The notes beneath the pieces are model-generated. The model did no database searches. It worked only from the letters and a program-made list of their open reading frames with translations, and had not been told where the DNA came from. DNA of 64,000 bases from Legionella moravica DSM 19234 (GTDB lineage: Bacteria; Pseudomonadota; Gammaproteobacteria; Legionellales; Legionellaceae): contig NZ_KE384004.1 of NCBI RefSeq assembly GCF_000423305.1, forward strand, positions 39,903 to 103,902. The letters are read 5' to 3'. Both the position numbers and the translations under genes were made by a program. This document shows positions 56,203 through 63,960 of this stretch, one piece after another; position 1 is the stretch's first letter; every line of letters starts with the position of its first letter.

Positions 56203-56421
56203 ATGAAATGTTTTAAACACTTTGATACAGATGCTGTTTGCGCTTCGGAGATTTACGTTGGACGTAATTCAGAAGGAGAAATCAGGGAGATTCGTCCAGT
56301 ATGTCAAAACTGCCTTTCAGAGGAACAAAAAAGAATCGATGACTTAAATCGCAGTGGCAAAAAAATACTAATTGGTTTTTTGGTGTTTTTCATAGTTTTT
56401 ATATTGCTTCTACTTCGATAA
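56203..56421 (+). CDS. Small tail-anchored Cys-containing protein
   Basis: 72 residues, start after AAGG. Four cysteines (CFKHFDTDAVC; CQNC) suggest a zinc-binding head, and the end is one hydrophobic helix (ILIGFLVFFIVFILLLL) giving a tail anchor. Last gene of the traC/traD-like run. Function unknown. Confidence 0.65.
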   Translation: MKCFKHFDTDAVCASEIYVGRNSEGEIREIRPVCQNCLSEEQKRIDDLNRSGKKILIGFLVFFIVFILLLLR

Positions 56422-56439
56422 TTATGAAATAAAAAAATC

Positions 56440-56484
56440 ACTTGGTAGTTAGCTTATCTGTCATAATCATCACTACTACCAAGT
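56440..56484. terminator. Bidirectional terminator
   Basis: ACTTGGTAGT (56440-56449) and ACTACCAAGT (56475-56484) form a perfect 10-bp stem. On the minus strand it is followed by TGATTTTTTT, on the plus strand by AGTTTT. It separates the plus-strand tra genes from the minus-strand cargo operon. Confidence 0.75.
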
Positions 56485-56529
56485 AGTTTTCATCCGAGTG
56501 AGTTACCTATTTTATTGGATGTCAAACAA

Positions 56530-58170
56530 TCACTCTTCGCATGCATTAAAGGCTAACCTTGAAAAATACCCATGCTGTACGAACCACCCAATCTCATGCT
56601 GACTTGAAATAACTAGCCCAGGACGCACAACAGATTCAAAGGTTGATAGCTCATCATTGACTGTGCCGACAAATAAAATAACATGATCGCCTGGCTTAAC
56701 AAAGACATCCCCTGTTTTCATCCACTCAATAGATATAGGGCTTGTTTTCTCAAAGATTTGGCTTGTGTTCCATTTTGTCTTGAGCCCCCACAAATTTGAG
56801 ATAAAACCGGAACAATCTACGCCGGCAGTGCATGAAGGTAAAGGATTAATCGCTGTATTTACATTGCCAGCTTTTATACGAGTAATTTTTTCATGAAATG
56901 AATCGACTGAATCAAAACCACCCCAACTATAACTCACTGAAAACAAACATTGTGATTCTTTCCCTACTAAGTAAGGGGGTATAGATCGACCCGGACAACT
57001 GGGATCATTTTCGATTGCCTGACTAAGATAGCACTCACGATTATAAAGATATTGTAAAGCACGAATAAATATCTCTGTTCTTGATTGGCAGGGTTCATCA
57101 TTTAATGGCTGCAGTACTCTAGGTTCTACGTCTGGACGGCTATTTGAATTCGCTAATGCTAATAGGTTTTGAGACTCAAGGAATTGGTATTTTTTATTTT
57201 CAGGCAGTGGCTCGACTAAATCAAAAGCCAACCCCTTTGGCTGTCCGCTCATGAACCAAACCTCTCCCTTTTCGTTGATTGCAATAGAATGAACTACATA
57301 GTCATCAACTGAGATTTTAGGTAATCGAAAAACGGCCTTCAACTCCCCGGAGGCAGTGATTTTCAATAAATAAGTTACAACAGTGTAGCGATCGAAAAAA
57401 ATTGATTCCCTAACCCATACAGTACCATCGGTATCAATCTGTTCAATCCGTGTACCCGCATTCATGACCTCATGATTTAGTTTAATCTTTTGCTCACCAA
57501 TAATCAGGAAAGGCTTCTGACCATTAACTCCCTCATATACTATTTGATAATGCTGGCCTTTAACTAATGGACCGTCTATTTCTTGAGGATTACAAATAAA
57601 ACATGACCGATCAATCCTTTGTTTCTTACTCTGGGAAAGTCTAGCCTTTTCCTTCTTTAGTAGACAGGATGGGCAATTCGAGAGTTCATTTAGGGTGCTC
57701 AAATTTAATGGGCTTACACTTTCAAAAAACAACCCAAAATCATCTATGACTGCTCTTGAAATTAAACTGCCGAAATTAATATTCAGTTCCTTTTGCTCGA
57801 ATTTTTCGTTACTGATTTTTACGATGCTTGTTGTTAACCCATTGTTAGCAAATGCAAATAGCGCACCATCTCTATCCCGTATTAGTCGCTGATAGTATCC
57901 CAAAGGTAATTCAATACGTTTGATATAATTGCCCCGTTGGTTGAAAAATGAAATTGCATGGTTGTCACTATCCAGAACTGCTATTAATCCATTAAAAACA
58001 ACGAAATCGGTTGGCCCAATTGCGAACATTTCAGGTGTGGGTTTATTCAAGATTTTTAGATGAGGTATTTCATTTTCCAACATAAACATGCGTTTGGCAT
58101 GTGTTATATTGCTGAAAAGTAATGTGACTGTTATTACTATATGAGCTATGTTTTGCGTTGTAATTTTCAA
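56530..58170 (-). CDS. Secreted beta-propeller-like protein with NlpC/P60 domain
   Basis: 546 residues. Signal peptide MKITTQNIAHIVITVTLLFS to NITHA. The central part (about 40-330) has repeated strands typical of NHL-like propellers (FVVFNGLIAVLDSDNHAISF) and an inserted double CxxC (CPSC...CFIC). The C-terminal domain has the NlpC/P60 Cys in TAGVDCSGFISNLWG (C453) and His in KPGDHVILF (H496). It probably cleaves peptidoglycan peptides or amides. It begins 49 bp after the deaminase gene and is likely the operon's last gene. Could be a transfer-related or interbacterial hydrolase. Confidence 0.82.
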   Translation of the reverse strand: MKITTQNIAHIVITVTLLFSNITHAKRMFMLENEIPHLKILNKPTPEMFAIGPTDFVVFNGLIAVLDSDNHAISFFNQRGNYIKRIELPLGYYQRLIRDRDGALFAFANNGLTTSIVKISNEKFEQKELNINFGSLISRAVIDDFGLFFESVSPLNLSTLNELSNCPSCLLKKEKARLSQSKKQRIDRSCFICNPQEIDGPLVKGQHYQIVYEGVNGQKPFLIIGEQKIKLNHEVMNAGTRIEQIDTDGTVWVRESIFFDRYTVVTYLLKITASGELKAVFRLPKISVDDYVVHSIAINEKGEVWFMSGQPKGLAFDLVEPLPENKKYQFLESQNLLALANSNSRPDVEPRVLQPLNDEPCQSRTEIFIRALQYLYNRECYLSQAIENDPSCPGRSIPPYLVGKESQCLFSVSYSWGGFDSVDSFHEKITRIKAGNVNTAINPLPSCTAGVDCSGFISNLWGLKTKWNTSQIFEKTSPISIEWMKTGDVFVKPGDHVILFVGTVNDELSTFESVVRPGLVISSQHEIGWFVQHGYFSRLAFNACEE

Positions 58171-58219
58171 TACTAACTCCTTTTAAAAACTAAAGTGCTC
58201 GATGATAACCTCTGACAAA

Positions 58220-58690
58220 TTAAGCTTCTTTCAACTCCCTCAATTTTTTTGCTTCAATAAATAATTGATTGCTCTCATTCTGCAATACCCCACCAATCAC
58301 ATGACAGCTATAAAAATCCGGTGTCTTAGACAAAATATCCTCCACCCCAACCTGAATTTGCCGACCAAACAACTCATGCAAAAATGCAATAGAACTCCCA
58401 TAAACCACCTTTGGAATCATCGCCCAATAAGTTGCCGCAGCGCACATTGGGCAAGGTTCGGCAGTTGTATAAAGACTTAACTTGCTTACATCGCCATCGA
58501 ACCCGCTCTCAAAGAGTCTATGAATGACTGATAATTCACCATGCATCAATGGATTGTTATGTGCGCTGTTTACCGACTTCAAAAGGATTTCCTTATCATC
58601 GTAAACAATAATCGCACCATAGGGAGCCATAGGGTTAGTCGCAGCAACTTCAATGGTGGCAGCCATAAAGTCATAAATATATTTATCCAT
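58220..58690 (-). CDS. Nucleoside/guanine deaminase family protein
   Basis: 156 residues. Zinc and catalytic residues are H50-G-E52 and P79-C80-P-M-C83, the CDA/TadA fold; the usual H-A-E is H-G-E here. The C-terminal part resembles bacterial guanine deaminase (YWAMIPKVVYGSS...), not tRNA TadA. Overlaps the VUT gene by 8 nt. A purine or deazapurine base is a likely substrate given the neighbour, but this is inference. Confidence 0.85.
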   Translation of the reverse strand: MDKYIYDFMAATIEVAATNPMAPYGAIIVYDDKEILLKSVNSAHNNPLMHGELSVIHRLFESGFDGDVSKLSLYTTAEPCPMCAAATYWAMIPKVVYGSSIAFLHELFGRQIQVGVEDILSKTPDFYSCHVIGGVLQNESNQLFIEAKKLRELKEA

Positions 58691-60110
58691 CGTTACGCTC
58701 CGCTGGTTTCATATAGTTCTCAGCAAACTTGTTCGCGCTGACCTTGTAATTGGTATCAATTCGGAATGGGTTTAAATTGGATAGTTCGTCATAAATATCA
58801 ACCTTCTCCTTCACTTTGAGGAAATATATCATCAGGATGGAAACTGGCGCGAGAAAGACCTCATACGATATTTTATAGGCATCCTCAAAAACAATGACGC
58901 TAGCCAGTTTTTCAGTCGGAACAATCCCATAGAATGCCACCAATGAAAATAAGCTCACATCGATAATGATTCCAAATGCCGATGAGGTGGCGATTCGAGT
59001 CCAAACGGTGGTGATAAATTCTTTTTTCAGGGAAATACCCCGTTTGCGTTGTCTTGATTTGATAAGTGAAATAACGGTGGAGTTGATGGTCATACCCAGA
59101 AAGAAGGCAGTGGCAGAAGCAATGAACATTCGCGCCTGATTGTGCAATATCGCTCGGTACGGATCGTTCTCTCCAATCGCCAACATATTGGTTACCCAAA
59201 CATCAAAAACAAACAGTAGATTGCAGAAAATAACAAATAGCACCATCTGCTTGGTGCGTTCAATTCCATAAACGTCCGTCATCATATCAGCAGCAAGGTA
59301 CGCCAATGAAAAGACAATACCCCCAACATTGATGGTCAAAAAACCAATAGAAATGAATTTGGCAGCCATGGTCTTGGATGCGATAAAAAAGACGATACTG
59401 GAGCAAAACAGCATGTGATGATATTTGAATGTATTGCCATCGTTCTTCAGGACTTGTGGCAGTTGAAATTTAAAAAGATGCCTGTCCGACTGGATTGGGC
59501 TTTCTATGTGTTCAATTCTCGCTATCACCACAGAGAGCCAATTATAAAAAATATTAAGCAACCCGAAGATGAGCAAAGGCACCACGATCTGGGTGTCAGG
59601 GGTATTTTTGTGCATATTTAACCAGCCCATATCCAAAAAACAAAACGCAACCAAAGATACCCAGAAAATATACCCGTAGTATTTATGATTTGCCGGACTC
59701 GCTAAACGTATCGGGAGAAGCGCACATACCCATAAAAATAAAGAACTTTTTATCAGGTATAGAAAATCCCGACCCAGCACCAGCGTGTAAGGTTCTTGCA
59801 TTTTCCAGAATGAAGAGGCGGGCAGCCAGATGGCAAACTTCAAGAACAAAACGTAAATGGCGTGAAATAACAATACCGCATACACAGCATGTCTGAGATA
59901 TGCGAAGCCATAAATACCATGAATAAGACGCAACACAAAAAAGACGACTGGCCACCACAGTAATTCTGAGGATGTGAGTATTCCATGGATTTGGATCACC
60001 TGTGCTTCTGCTGGCACGGTAATCAAAAAAAAGAAGACTGCAAAACCCAATAGCGTATGGAATACCTTATACTGCAAGGGAGTTTTGGATTTACCAATGG
60101 AATTATTCAT
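58683..60110 (-). CDS. VUT-family (queuosine-precursor-type) transporter with extra N-terminal membrane half
   Basis: 475 residues. The C-terminal half (about 240-450) is the VUT/YhhQ fold: LAADMMTDVYGIERTKQMVL, FFLGMTINSTVISLIKSRQR, then RIATSSAFGIIIDVSLFSLV. YhhQ takes up preQ0/preQ1. The N-terminal half (about 15-200) adds 5-6 hydrophobic segments not found in ordinary 220-residue VUT proteins. Located between a small unknown protein and a deaminase, with overlapping ends. Confidence 0.85.
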   Translation of the reverse strand: MNNSIGKSKTPLQYKVFHTLLGFAVFFFLITVPAEAQVIQIHGILTSSELLWWPVVFFVLRLIHGIYGFAYLRHAVYAVLLFHAIYVLFLKFAIWLPASSFWKMQEPYTLVLGRDFLYLIKSSLFLWVCALLPIRLASPANHKYYGYIFWVSLVAFCFLDMGWLNMHKNTPDTQIVVPLLIFGLLNIFYNWLSVVIARIEHIESPIQSDRHLFKFQLPQVLKNDGNTFKYHHMLFCSSIVFFIASKTMAAKFISIGFLTINVGGIVFSLAYLAADMMTDVYGIERTKQMVLFVIFCNLLFVFDVWVTNMLAIGENDPYRAILHNQARMFIASATAFFLGMTINSTVISLIKSRQRKRGISLKKEFITTVWTRIATSSAFGIIIDVSLFSLVAFYGIVPTEKLASVIVFEDAYKISYEVFLAPVSILMIYFLKVKEKVDIYDELSNLNPFRIDTNYKVSANKFAENYMKPAERNDG

Positions 60111-60462
60111 CGATGAAAACCCTCTTAAGGGTGGTGACGCATTTCCTCTTTAAACTGGGTTCCGTCTTTTTGGCAACAATCAGTTTTTCTGAATGAGAGC
60201 CAAACTGCTGCCCCATATCAAACACGATGCGAGGGTCAACCAGATAAATCATATCGGTTTTAACAAACTCAGCCACAGACATATCCTGATTCACACGCTT
60301 GTTGGCAATATGAAAGGCAACAGTTAATTCATTGCTGTCGGGATCGGTATAGATATTATCAATGCGAATAAGATAAGGTTCCCTGATTTGCCCTTTGAAC
60401 CTTAAATACAAATGCTGATACAAAAACCGTAAAAATCGATTTCCTTGATTCCACTTTTCCAT
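60103..60462 (-). CDS. Small hypothetical protein of the VUT operon
   Basis: 119 residues. Predicted alpha/beta: RFLRFLYQHLYLRFKGQIRE then strands LIRIDNIYTDP and LTVAFHIANKR. No cysteine motif, signal or membrane segment. It starts 16 bp after the repressor gene and overlaps the VUT gene by 8 nt, so it is part of the operon. Not recognised. Confidence 0.65.
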   Translation of the reverse strand: MEKWNQGNRFLRFLYQHLYLRFKGQIREPYLIRIDNIYTDPDSNELTVAFHIANKRVNQDMSVAEFVKTDMIYLVDPRIVFDMGQQFGSHSEKLIVAKKTEPSLKRKCVTTLKRVFIDE

Positions 60463-60478
60463 GTTTACATCCTACAAC

Positions 60479-61126
60479 TTATTTTTTGGAGCGTAGCTTT
60501 TGATGCACCTCAAGAATCACACCAGCGACAGTGTATAAATTTCTATCGAACAATTCTACTGGTAATTTAGGATTGATGGGGTACAAATAGCCTTGAGTTC
60601 CTTCTAAAACGTATTTTTTAATGGAACAATGCTGGGGGCTATCGTTCCTCTTCACAACAATGTACGAGCGATCATCCGGCATCATGTCTGGATTAACAAT
60701 CAGTAATGAGTTTTGCGGAAACGTAGGCTCATACAAATCAGTATCTATCGCGAGAGCAAAGTAATCACCATCAATCTCATTGGATGACCAGCGATACCAT
60801 TCGTTTGTCATTCGGGTTGGATGGCTGAACTCATAAATGGGCAAAGACTGCGCCAAAGGCTCTGTAATCGATGTTCCTTCACGAACAATGGATTCTAAGC
60901 CAAGAAGCTGCTCAATAGTAATTCCAAAATAGTTTGCAATTTGCAGCAAGGTGCTCGCTTTCGGATCGGTAACATCACCATTCAAAATTCTTGTGATTTT
61001 GTTGGTTGGTATACCTAGCTTTCGTGCAAGTGCTGCAGGCGTCAGTTTATTCTCACGTTCAATTAAATCCGTCAGCGTTTGCGCTAATTGGAGATTGTTT
61101 GATTCACTTAAAATATTTGTCGTCAT
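60479..61126 (-). CDS. CI/LexA-type S24 repressor (second element repressor)
   Basis: 215 residues from the ATG at 61126 (AAGGT just upstream); the frame is open to 61204 across the operators. An XRE HTH (ALARKLGIPTNKITRILNGD) is followed by an S24-like domain (FALAIDTDLYEPTFPQNSLL; DDRSYIVVKRND), but the usual catalytic Ser in a D-S-M motif is not evident (DTDLYEP), so self-cleavage may be lost. It heads the minus-strand cargo operon and faces a Cro-like gene across three operators. Confidence 0.85.
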   Translation of the reverse strand: MTTNILSESNNLQLAQTLTDLIERENKLTPAALARKLGIPTNKITRILNGDVTDPKASTLLQIANYFGITIEQLLGLESIVREGTSITEPLAQSLPIYEFSHPTRMTNEWYRWSSNEIDGDYFALAIDTDLYEPTFPQNSLLIVNPDMMPDDRSYIVVKRNDSPQHCSIKKYVLEGTQGYLYPINPKLPVELFDRNLYTVAGVILEVHQKLRSKK

Positions 61127-61139
61127 ACCTTGACTTTCG

Positions 61140-61189
61140 TTACATAGATGTAATAATTTACATTGATGTAACGAATTACACCGATGTAA
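61140..61189. promoter_or_regulatory. Three tandem palindromic operators
   Basis: TTACATAGATGTAA (61140), TTACATTGATGTAA (61158) and TTACACCGATGTAA (61176): 14-bp near-identical palindromes repeated every 18 bp, between the divergent repressor and Cro-like genes, as in lambdoid OR regions. Confidence 0.88.
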
Positions 61190-61294
61190 AACTAATATTA
61201 CCATATTTTATGGGAATATCACTTAGTCATTGGTCATGATTTTAATTAAATCAGCAGCGCAGTAGATTTGCCTTGCAGTAAGGAGTGTTTGCAT

Positions 61295-61534
61295 ATGGAT
61301 CAGCAAGTAAAACTGAACATCTATAAGGGAATGATTCAGTACATCATCAATTCGACACATTACACCTTGAAGAATATTGCGGATTTGTCGGATACGCACA
61401 TCGACAATATTCGTTCTATTTATTGTCACAATGCGGTTCCTAACGGTTTCAGGTCAGAGGTGCAGCTCATGAAGCTCTATCAAATTGTTCTTGAAATCAG
61501 TTCCAATCCAAAGAGCCACTCTTTGACTGGTTAG
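61295..61534 (+). CDS. Cro-like small HTH protein
   Basis: 79 residues from the ATG at 61295 (AAGGAG 9 nt upstream). YTLKNIADLSDTHIDNIRSI with a second helix fits a small HTH. It is divergent from the S24 repressor across the three operators and precedes xis and int, so it is probably the early switch gene of the excision module. The family is not certain. Confidence 0.7.
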   Translation: MDQQVKLNIYKGMIQYIINSTHYTLKNIADLSDTHIDNIRSIYCHNAVPNGFRSEVQLMKLYQIVLEISSNPKSHSLTG

Positions 61535-61564
61535 CTTTCATAAATAAAGAAGGAAGTTTTGATT

Positions 61565-61774
61565 ATGAAATGGGTAAAACTTAAAAAATATTGTCAGGAT
61601 ACTGGAGACACAACCAATGCGGTGCACTGTAAGCGCAAGCGTGGCATGTGGTTGGATGGGCTACATTGCAAGTTAGGACCGGATGGCAATTTATGGATTA
61701 ATTTGGTGGAGGTAGAGCGATGGGTGGAAAACGGCGATCAGGCGACACTCCAAAAACTGCAAGCGGGGTTATAG
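61565..61774 (+). CDS. xis: Excisionase
   Basis: 69 residues from the ATG at 61565 (an ATG at 61559 is also possible). KWVKLKKYCQDTGDTTNAVH, CKRKRGMWLDGLHCKL and PDGNLWINLVEVERWVEN match the phage/ICE excisionase family. It overlaps int by about 55 nt, the usual coupling. It directs the integrase towards excision. Confidence 0.88.
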   Translation: MKWVKLKKYCQDTGDTTNAVHCKRKRGMWLDGLHCKLGPDGNLWINLVEVERWVENGDQATLQKLQAGL

Positions 61775-62913
61775 TAAGGAAGTGGCCTTCTGGAAAAACA
61801 ACGCTAAGAATTAGCTTTTATTACAGAGGGGTACGCTGCTTTGAAACCTTAAAAATCGAGGCAACGGCTGCTAATATCAAATATGCAGAACGATTAAGGG
61901 GTGAGATTTTAAATGCGATTGAACGTGGTAATTTTTCTTACCCTGATTACTTCCCGAACTCAAAACGCGCCTATATCTTTGGGCATGTTCAGTCAAAAAT
62001 CACTATCGGTGAATTACTGCGTGAATTTTTAGCTGAAGCAAAATCCACAAAAGAGGCAAGTACTTATCGAGGTTACAAGCGGGTTTGTGAGGGACATCTA
62101 TTGCCTATGTTTGATAAAGTGGAAATACAGGACTTGCAACCTGCCATGCTTAGAAAATGGATTCGAGGCTTACAGTGCACCACCAAAACAGTGGCAAATA
62201 TTTTGACCCCTCTGCGTGCTGTTATTGAACAAGCCTTGGTAGATCAATATATTAAAGAAAATCCGCTCAATAGCATTATTGTAGATAAGCTGCTTAACAA
62301 AGAAACTAAAAAAAGTGATTACAAGCCAGATCCATTCAGTGTTGATGAGATAAAGGCAATATTAAGTGAATCTGAAGGGCAAGTACGGCTTTTATTTCAA
62401 TTTGCTTTTTTCACGGGGCTACGTGTTTCGGAGTTGATTGGCTTGAGATGGGAGGACATCGATTGGAAAAACCAGATCATTCATGTAGAAGAAACCATCG
62501 TTGCAAAAGAAGCAAAAGGTCCGAAGACAGAAGCAGGCATACGGGATGTGATGTTATTGCCCCCAGCACTAGATGCGTTGGAACAACAAAAAGAATACAC
62601 TTTTGCTCATAAAGGAAGAGTTTTTCATAATCCTCAAACCAATAAACCATGGGAAACATCACAGCAAATTCGCCGAACCCAGTGGATGCATATTTTAAAA
62701 CGCGCAGGCATACGTTATCGCAATACCTATCAGACTCGGCATACTTATGCGTCAATGATGCTATCTCAAGGAGAAAACATCATGTGGGTTTCCAAGCAAT
62801 TAGGTCATGTTGATGTTGAGATGGTGATTAAAACTTATGGTCGATGGATACCAGATAACTCATTACAATCAGGTTATCGTCCAGTTCATAATTGGGGTTG
62901 CCATTTAGAGTGA
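61720..62913 (+). CDS. int: Tyrosine-recombinase integrase
   Basis: 397 residues. The N-terminal arm-binding domain (about 10-75, DUF3596-like: SGKTTLRISFYYRGVRCFET), a SAM-like core-binding domain (95-175) and the catalytic domain. Active-site residues: R235 (FTGLRVSEL), K269, R340 (YQTRHTYAS), H363 (LGHVDV) and Y373 (IKTYGRW). It ends about 400 bp from attR in ssrA. It should recombine the 28-bp core and bind the TGGTGCC arm repeats at both ends. Confidence 0.95.
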   Translation: MGGKRRSGDTPKTASGVIVRKWPSGKTTLRISFYYRGVRCFETLKIEATAANIKYAERLRGEILNAIERGNFSYPDYFPNSKRAYIFGHVQSKITIGELLREFLAEAKSTKEASTYRGYKRVCEGHLLPMFDKVEIQDLQPAMLRKWIRGLQCTTKTVANILTPLRAVIEQALVDQYIKENPLNSIIVDKLLNKETKKSDYKPDPFSVDEIKAILSESEGQVRLLFQFAFFTGLRVSELIGLRWEDIDWKNQIIHVEETIVAKEAKGPKTEAGIRDVMLLPPALDALEQQKEYTFAHKGRVFHNPQTNKPWETSQQIRRTQWMHILKRAGIRYRNTYQTRHTYASMMLSQGENIMWVSKQLGHVDVEMVIKTYGRWIPDNSLQSGYRPVHNWGCHLE

Positions 62914-62936
62914 TTAGTTAATTAAAAACTGTTGCT

Positions 62937-63197
62937 TCATGAGGGTAAATCGGGGGGTTGGTTTATATAGATACTTGTATCCGTCTGGACAATCAAGAAC
63001 TCTCCCTTTTCTATATCAACCACATGAACAGCCAAACCATCCTCTGTACTCAATCGAGGCAGTCCAAGTCTTGTGGCTTTTGGATCCTGAAAAGTTCCAG
63101 TATCAATAACGGATTGAAATATGTGAATCTTGTAAGCATTACCGTCTTGGTCATAAGCCCAAAATGAATCGATATATTTGTCACCTAGCCTTCCCAT
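62937..63197 (-). CDS. Small hypothetical protein next to int
   Basis: 86 residues. GRLGDKYIDSFWAYDQDGNA and LSTEDGLAVHVVDIEKGEFL suggest a compact beta-rich protein. No signal, membrane or nucleic-acid motif. Convergent with int and about 110 bp from attR. Not recognised. Confidence 0.6.
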   Translation of the reverse strand: MGRLGDKYIDSFWAYDQDGNAYKIHIFQSVIDTGTFQDPKATRLGLPRLSTEDGLAVHVVDIEKGEFLIVQTDTSIYINQPPDLPS

Positions 63198-63243
63198 TAT
63201 TTGCTCCTTAACTTCGTTAAAAAGGACGAAATATCTTCTGTAA

Positions 63244-63261
63244 TGGTGCCGGTATGGTGCC
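63244..63261 (+). repeat. Integrase arm-site-like direct repeat, right end
   Basis: TGGTGCC at 63244-63250 and 63255-63261, same strand and 11-bp period as at 27278. It lies 49 bp inside the attR core. Confidence 0.65.
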
Positions 63262-63309
63262 CAAGAGTATAGGACTATGAATTTTATCTATATAAATCAA
63301 CAATTTAAT

Positions 63310-63337
63310 TGGTGGAGGCGGCGGGAATCGAACCCGC
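63310..63337. repeat. attR within ssrA 3' end
   Basis: 28-bp copy of attL at 27124-27151. It comprises the CCA end and the acceptor and T-arm of tmRNA, so insertion restores the gene. Confidence 0.92.
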
Positions 63338-63714
63338 GTCCGCAAATCCTCTGCCTTCAGCTCTACATGCGTAGCCTTGTCTTTTAATTTAACTGTGCAT
63401 TCTCCGACAGGCAGGATACTACACAGCGATTCCCTGAATTTCGCGCCTTAATTCGGGATGGATTAAGACACTAGCTTATCTCTTATGACCGTTGATTCGA
63501 TACCGATAAGCGGGCTCGGTCGAACGGGATACTGGGTTTATTGGCCAGTACACAGTGATGGTTCAACTAAAGTGCTTATTAGGCAGCGATAGCTTCTCCA
63601 CCAGCAAAGTTTTCATCGTTTGCGTTTATATTTAGTTGAGTCTGATTTACGAGAGTTCTCATTCTCGGCATGCACCTCTGGTTTTGCAACCCACGTCGAA
63701 GCCAGGTCGCCCCC
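63310..63714 (-). ncRNA. ssrA: tmRNA (transfer-messenger RNA)
   Basis: The 5' end on the minus strand is GGGGGCGACCTGGCTTCGAC (at 63714) and the 3' end is the T-arm, acceptor and encoded CCA (at 63310). The tag ORF runs from 63623 to 63579 and encodes ANDENFAGGEAIAA followed by TAA, a typical Legionella-type tag. Length 405 nt. It rescues stalled ribosomes. The gene is intact despite insertion at its 3' end. Confidence 0.97.
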
Positions 63715-63802
63715 AATTTGTACACTTTAATTATAACACAAAATCACATTGTATAATCACTTGAATATAAAATATTGCTCAGAACATGACAAAAAAGCTG
63801 TC

Positions 63803-63822
63803 TTGCCCGCGCAGGCGGGCAA
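63803..63822. repeat. Perfect GC-rich hairpin
   Basis: TTGCCCGC-GCAG-GCGGGCAA: 8-bp stem, 4-nt loop, in otherwise AT-rich sequence upstream of ssrA. No T-tract, so possibly a REP-type palindrome. Confidence 0.5.
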
Positions 63823-63915
63823 CTATTTGGGATTTGGCACTGTAGCAGGTTGAGATATCGCGTTGACATACACTAAGAATCATATCATCTCTTAGCCAAA
63901 AGGAGGTGATATAGA

Positions 63916-63960
63916 GTGGAGCTGCTAGTTGAAAGAGAGTTTAAACGTGGAGAAAAATAA
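63916..63960 (+). CDS. 14-residue ORF with a near-perfect ribosome binding site
   Basis: GTG to TAA encodes MELLVEREFKRGEK, preceded by AAGGAGGTGAT, which complements the 16S rRNA 3' end over 11 bases, at 5-nt spacing. A TTGACA lies at 63863 and a 6-bp hairpin (CTAAGA/TCTTAG) at 63872-63895. It may be a leader peptide for a gene beyond the window. Low certainty. Confidence 0.35.
   Translation: MELLVEREFKRGEK

Larger units (their letters stand above)
27124..63337. mobile_element. Lvh integrative conjugative element inserted in ssrA (about 36.2 kb)
   Basis: Bounded by a perfect 28-bp direct repeat equal to the 3' end of tmRNA (27124-27151 and 63310-63337), with a tyrosine integrase and excisionase beside the intact ssrA copy. 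Contents: type I restriction-modification, repressor/cyclase, lvr/lvh conjugation genes, relaxase and oriT, cargo operon, second repressor, xis and int. The excised circle would be 36,186 bp. The L. pneumophila Paris pP36 element is known to be about 36 kb, to carry lvh and to exist integrated or as a plasmid. Confidence 0.92.
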
